Shown here: in pieces, positions 60,435 to 64,000 of the stretch
Layout: each line of letters starts with the position of its first letter
Position numbering within the stretch: position 1 is the stretch's first letter
Assembly (NCBI GenBank): GCA_947474225.1
Contig: CANJHS010000006.1
Span: 1 to 64,000 of the forward strand
DNA: 64,000 nucleotides
DNA from: Roseiflexaceae bacterium
Lineage (GTDB): Bacteria; Chloroflexota; Chloroflexia; Chloroflexales; Roseiflexaceae
Direction: 5' to 3'
The notes under the pieces: generated by a model
Databases searched by the model: none
Seen by the model: only the letters and a program-made list of their open reading frames with translations
Told to the model about the DNA's origin: nothing
Translations under genes and position numbers: made by a program

Positions 60435-61421
60435 TTAGGCCTGGGCGCTCCGGGCTGCATCACGCCGATTGACCAACCACGACGCCAGCACAGCAACGAC
60501 CAACGTCAGCACAATCACCCCCAACGACCACTCCACGGGGATGTGCAGTTTGTCACCCAAAAGATAATAGGTTGCATCGGGGAACAACATTTTGATGCCC
60601 ACAAACGTCAGAATGAACGCCAACGCCGGCTTGAGATAGCGCACCGACCCCATCGCACCTGCCATGACAAAGTACAACGAACGCAACCCCAGTATGGCAA
60701 AGACATTCGATGTGTAGACGATGAACGGGTCTTTTGTCACCGCAAAAATAGCCGGGATCGAATCTACCGCAAAGATTACATCACTCACTTCGACGACCAA
60801 CAATACCGCCAACAACGGTGTCGCCATGAGGACTCCACGCTGCGTCACAAAAAACTTCTGCCCCTCATACCCTTCAGTCACCGGGAAGATGCGCCGCAAC
60901 AGCTTCACCACGCTATGCTGCGTCGGGTCTGCTTCGTGTACGCCAGCGGTCACCATCCGGATGCCCGTGTAAATAAGGAATCCACCAAAGATCCAGATAA
61001 TCCAGTGGAACTGCGCCAACAACGCCGCACCTGCGGCAATCATCACGCCACGCAGGACCAATGCCCCCAACACCCCCCAAAAGAGCACGCGATGCTGGTA
61101 CGCTGCCGGTACTGCAAATGAACCGAATATCAGCACAAACACAAAGACATTGTCAATACTCAGCGATTTTTCTATCAGATAGCCGGTCAAAAACGCCAAC
61201 GCGGCTTCGCTGTTGGTATAGGTACTCGCCGGCCAGAGCTGCTCCCAATACAGATAGATGCCGGCATTAAACACCAACGCCAACCCAATCCAGGCGACGC
61301 TCCACCACGTCGCTTCTTTCACACTCACGGCGTGGGCGTGCCGGTGGAATACCCCCAAGTCCAAGGCTAACATACCCAAGACAAAGACATTGAAGGCAAC
61401 CCATATCCACGTCGTATCCAT
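60435..61421 (-). CDS. TerC-family integral membrane protein
   Basis: 328 residues with nine or so membrane helices. Conserved acidic residues in helices are visible: 'VLGMLALDLGVFHRHAHAVS', 'GYLIEKSLSIDNVFVF', 'VVEVSDVIFAVDSIPAIFAVTKDPFIVYTSN' and 'LRSLYFVMAG'. TerC/Alx/MeeY proteins are linked to tellurite resistance and to manganese export, including metal loading of secreted proteins. GGAGGG precedes the ATG. I looked for a manganese riboswitch upstream and saw none. Confidence 0.93.
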   Translation of the reverse strand: MDTTWIWVAFNVFVLGMLALDLGVFHRHAHAVSVKEATWWSVAWIGLALVFNAGIYLYWEQLWPASTYTNSEAALAFLTGYLIEKSLSIDNVFVFVLIFGSFAVPAAYQHRVLFWGVLGALVLRGVMIAAGAALLAQFHWIIWIFGGFLIYTGIRMVTAGVHEADPTQHSVVKLLRRIFPVTEGYEGQKFFVTQRGVLMATPLLAVLLVVEVSDVIFAVDSIPAIFAVTKDPFIVYTSNVFAILGLRSLYFVMAGAMGSVRYLKPALAFILTFVGIKMLFPDATYYLLGDKLHIPVEWSLGVIVLTLVVAVLASWLVNRRDAARSAQA

Positions 61422-61747
61422 CCCACCCTCCGCTTTTTATTTCTCGTATTCCGAGTATTTTTATTAAACGCAGTTAAAACGGATTTAGTTGCATCAATGT
61501 ATCAGGTATGTGATTTTTGAACATTTCCACCCAGTTGGATGTGCGGGCGCGGCGGTCTTTGATTTGCGGGCGAGGCCGTCATGCCCCGCGAAGCGGGGTA
61601 CCTCGCCCCCAGGGGTCTTTGCAGGACAGGAGTCGGCCATGTGCGACGTATACGTCGCCCGTCGAATCAATTTCATACACTTTGCGGGGCGTGGTGGGTG
61701 AATTGTTGGCGGGGCTTTGTGCAAAAGCCCCGCCATGAGAATTACTC
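61422..61747. other. terC-pepT gap with two GC-rich hairpins
   Basis: At 61568-61608 GGGCGAGG pairs with CCTCGCCC around an inner CCCCGC-GAA-GCGGGG hairpin. At 61707-61735 TGGCGGGGCTTT pairs with AAAGCCCCGCCA around GTGCA, resembling the palindrome family at 1644. The second lies 12 bases beyond the pepT stop and may be its terminator, though no T run follows. No gene seen. Confidence 0.6.
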
Positions 61748-62989
61748 CTATTCCGCCCATCGTTTGGCAAGGGCAATCATCACGTCGCTGCCGCGTTCCA
61801 TGTCTTGGACGGTGACCCATTCCAGCGGTCCGTGGGCGTTGTGCCCACCGGTAAAGACATTGGGTGTAAGTAAGCCGCGTTCGGTCAGGCGCGAGCCATC
61901 TGTCCCACCCCGTACCGGTTCGTCATATGACTGCACGCCCACGTCGGCGCAGGCCGCACGGAGTTTCTCCATAATTTCGGGACGGTCGCGCAACCAGTAG
62001 CCCATGTTGCGGTACGAGGAGCTTATCGTACAATGCACCTCGGCCGTAGGGTAGCCGGCTTGTAGGGCGGCACAAATGAGGCGTAGCATTTCACCTTTGG
62101 CTGCGAGTTTTTCGTTATCGTGATCGCGAATGATAAAGCGCACCGTGGCACTCGCGGTCGAGCCCTCAATGCCGGTGGGATGGATAAATCCGACCCTGCC
62201 CGTCGTGCTCTCGGGGGCCGAGAATTCACGTGGCAGCATGCTCAGCAACTTACCGGCAAGATGGACGGCATTGACCATGCCATAGCCATGAGCGGTACCA
62301 GGGTGGGTCGACACGCCGGTTATTTCGACGACTGCGCCATCTGCCGAGAACGTCTCCCAGCTGACTTCACCGACCGCACCACCGTCGAAGGTATAGGCAG
62401 CCACTGCCCCCAATTGGGCGATATCCAGATGGTCGACGCCATGGCCGATTTCTTCGTCGGGATTGAAGCAAATCCGAATCGGGCCGTGTGCAATGCTCTT
62501 GTCAGCGAGCAATCGTGCAGCAGCGGTCATGATAATCGCGATACCGGCTTTGTCGTCGGCGCCGAGCAGGGTCAAGCCAGAGGCAGTAATCAGATCCTTG
62601 CCCACCGCCGTCAAAATGTCGGCGTACATAGGATTTTTGGGATCGATGACCTGTCGTGGATCGTCCGGCAGCACAATGGTTCGTCCGTCATAGTTGGCAT
62701 GCACGATGGGCTTGACGTTTTCGCCGCTATAGTCCGGTGCAGTGTCGACGTGGGCGAGGAATGCGACAACAGGCTTTTGCTCGAACCCTGGTGTGGCCGG
62801 TATGGTTGCCATTACATAGCCATGGTCGGTTATCACGACGTCGTGTGCACCGAGTTCGGTCAATTCGGTCTTGAGGAGGCGCAACAAATCCCACTGCCGC
62901 ACGGTCGATGGGTAGGTCTTGGATGAGGGGTCACTGGTGGTGTAGATTTTGACATAGCGCAAGAAGCGATCACGCAGTTTGCTCGGCAT
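61748..62989 (-). CDS. pepT: Peptidase T (tripeptide aminopeptidase)
   Basis: 413 residues, the normal PepT length. The M20 metal-binding motifs are intact: 'PVVAFLAHVDTAPDYSG', 'LLGADDKAGIAIIM', 'CFNPDEEIGHGVDHLD' (catalytic Glu and ligand), 'EVSWETFSADGA' and 'TGGHNAHGPLEWV'. It removes the N-terminal residue of tripeptides in the cytosol, using two zinc ions. AAGGA lies before the ATG. It is divergent from the glycosyltransferase-like gene at 63090; a minus-strand TATAAT lies at 63027-63022. Confidence 0.95.
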   Translation of the reverse strand: MPSKLRDRFLRYVKIYTTSDPSSKTYPSTVRQWDLLRLLKTELTELGAHDVVITDHGYVMATIPATPGFEQKPVVAFLAHVDTAPDYSGENVKPIVHANYDGRTIVLPDDPRQVIDPKNPMYADILTAVGKDLITASGLTLLGADDKAGIAIIMTAAARLLADKSIAHGPIRICFNPDEEIGHGVDHLDIAQLGAVAAYTFDGGAVGEVSWETFSADGAVVEITGVSTHPGTAHGYGMVNAVHLAGKLLSMLPREFSAPESTTGRVGFIHPTGIEGSTASATVRFIIRDHDNEKLAAKGEMLRLICAALQAGYPTAEVHCTISSSYRNMGYWLRDRPEIMEKLRAACADVGVQSYDEPVRGGTDGSRLTERGLLTPNVFTGGHNAHGPLEWVTVQDMERGSDVMIALAKRWAE

Positions 62990-63089
62990 TGGGGTGTTCC
63001 TTTCGGCAATACAGTGGCGTCATTATACCTGTGATGCTTGGGTGAGTCGGATTGTATAATGGTGCTACACCACAGACAAGGGGCAGCGT

Positions 63090-64000
63090 GTGTATCGCTT
63101 TCGATTGCTTTCGACATATCCCGCTCGCAGTTTATTTTGGCTTTCTACTGCGCTCCTCATCGCAACTGGCAGTGGCCACTTTTATGCCAGCGACGAAGAA
63201 AAAATGTTTGCCACGACACTCCGTCTGTGGCAAGCAATCCACGCCCTTTTTGAACCCAGCATCGTCGTCGATCGGCCGATTCTGAGCGTCTATGGTCCCA
63301 TGCAATCCCTCATCGCCCTGCTTACCTTGCCCATGGGTACCCTGTTGAGCGCGGTCGGCCCAGCCGAAATGCATGCATGGCTCGTGCGCATACCTGCAAC
63401 GTGGGGGAACGCCCTGATCGTCGCCGCGGTGGGGACCCTGGTAGGCTGGCTTGTCAGCCAACACAGCCGCCGCCCGTTGATTGGCGTGGCAGTGGCACTT
63501 ACCTATATATATGCGACACCCGCATTGAAATACGCGGGGAGCTTTTATTCCGAGCCCGATGCCTCGCTCTGGTTGCTCTGCGCTGCATTGCCGGTATTGT
63601 TGGCAGCGACCGACACCAAACTATCAGGCCGGCGCATCGTACTGAGTGGATTTGCCTGCTTGCCGGCGATTCTCTCCAAAATCGCAGTTGCGCCTGCATT
63701 GGCCGTCATCGCGTTGTGTGTGGGATTGAGCTGTCTCGAGCGCCGTGACTGGCAGACATTGGTGCGTTGGGCTGCTGGTGCGACACTGGCGCTGGTGGTT
63801 TTCCTTACCTACAATCTGCTGGCTCGTGGTGGGTTAATGAGCTCTGGATACAGCGCGAATCAAAGCGGCTATGCCATCAAGTGGGCCTATATCTGGACAG
63901 GATTGTTGGGGCAGTTTTTCAGTAGCGGCAAAAGTATCTTCCTCTATGCGCCGCTGCTGGTGCTGTGGCCGGTGGGCGTCTGGATGCTCCGCCGTGACCT
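63090..64000 (+). CDS. Glycosyltransferase-like polytopic membrane protein (3' end outside window)
   Basis: The frame is open from a GTG at 63090 to the window end (303 codons). AGGGG lies seven bases upstream and a TATAAT at 63055-63060. The opening has one helix (LFWLSTALLIATGSG), then an external loop 'FYASDEEKMFATTLRLW' whose Asp-Glu-Glu sits where GT-C/PMT-type enzymes carry their catalytic acid, then 'RPILSVYGPMQSLIALL' and at least five further helices. This is typical of the GT39/GT83-like membrane transferases that use a lipid-linked sugar. The start would be missed by any method requiring an ATG or a stop inside the window. Confidence 0.72.
   Translation, partial: MYRFRLLSTYPARSLFWLSTALLIATGSGHFYASDEEKMFATTLRLWQAIHALFEPSIVVDRPILSVYGPMQSLIALLTLPMGTLLSAVGPAEMHAWLVRIPATWGNALIVAAVGTLVGWLVSQHSRRPLIGVAVALTYIYATPALKYAGSFYSEPDASLWLLCAALPVLLAATDTKLSGRRIVLSGFACLPAILSKIAVAPALAVIALCVGLSCLERRDWQTLVRWAAGATLALVVFLTYNLLARGGLMSSGYSANQSGYAIKWAYIWTGLLGQFFSSGKSIFLYAPLLVLWPVGVWMLRRD

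Noticed and set aside
61422-61747. Manganese (yybP-ykoY) riboswitch upstream of terC
   Set aside because: I looked for the paired-helix arrangement and conserved loops and found only GC-rich hairpins near the pepT end.

Overview
The window looks like chromosomal DNA of a free-living, sugar-degrading member of the Chloroflexota. This is inferred from gene style, not from a marker gene. The clues are lipoproteins with long Ala/Glu/Pro/Thr linkers after the lipid-anchor Cys, a secreted protein built from repeated 'NGGLPVFGFP ... LLGRLG' modules, many ABC sugar/oligomer importers, glycosyltransferase-like membrane proteins, and soluble sensor proteins with many domains. G+C is moderately high, except for the 9.1-11.3 kb stretch, which is visibly more A+T rich.

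Layout. 1-3 kb: the 3' end of mfd, a 2-hydroxyacid dehydrogenase, a DUF218 protein and a small membrane protein. 2.8-7.9 kb (minus): an Opp/Dpp-type importer (lipoprotein, two permeases) co-transcribed with a glycosyltransferase and lacking its own ATPases. 8-11.3 kb: a decayed stretch and a large A+T-rich membrane protein. 11.7-14.4 kb: glcD-glcE. 14.5-18 kb: a secreted repeat protein bracketed by a 67-bp direct repeat, a DUF1761 protein, a VOC protein and a Thr/Pro-rich lipoprotein. 18-21 kb (minus): prfB with its programmed +1 frameshift, then the aroH-aroF operon, which is preceded by a Tyr/Phe-rich leader peptide and a terminator (an attenuator). 21-26.5 kb: a decayed tandem duplication holding two tRNA-Val genes, two copies of the attenuator, a complete and a broken flavin amine oxidase, a broken aroH, a broken SDR, a methyltransferase, and complete and truncated copies of an HD phosphohydrolase. 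26.6-41.2 kb: a uronic-acid/oligosaccharide locus, with one plus-strand uxuA-like gene and a long minus-strand operon. That operon encodes a lipoprotein, two permeases, two ATPases, a CBM9-like protein, a mutarotase-like protein, a second UxuA-like protein, an NAD epimerase, an RraA-like protein and two enolase-superfamily dehydratases. 41.3-43.9 kb: a B12-type diol dehydratase with fused large and medium subunits. 44.2-51.4 kb: a soluble sugar-binding hybrid kinase/AraC regulator divergent from a degenerate receiver protein and a MalFGE-type importer. 51.4-56.6 kb: an FG-GAP/UnbV lipoprotein, a His-rich membrane protein, a GH4 glycosidase, a frameshifted lipoprotein and a duplicated GH4 3' end. 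56.7-64 kb: an EamA transporter, a VIT-VWA protein, TerC, PepT and the 5' part of a glycosyltransferase-like membrane protein.

How it fits together. The two importer loci, the GH4 enzyme, the uronate dehydratases and the sensor point to capture of plant- or algae-derived oligosaccharides and breakdown of their uronic acids. The clearest regulatory find is the aromatic leader peptide upstream of chorismate mutase and DAHP synthase. It is present in two copies whose differences keep its Tyr/Phe codons, and neither is annotated by simple ORF calling. Other recurring structure includes arrays of 7-bp repeats placed on gene stop codons and perfect 26-36 bp palindromes centred on TTGCAA.
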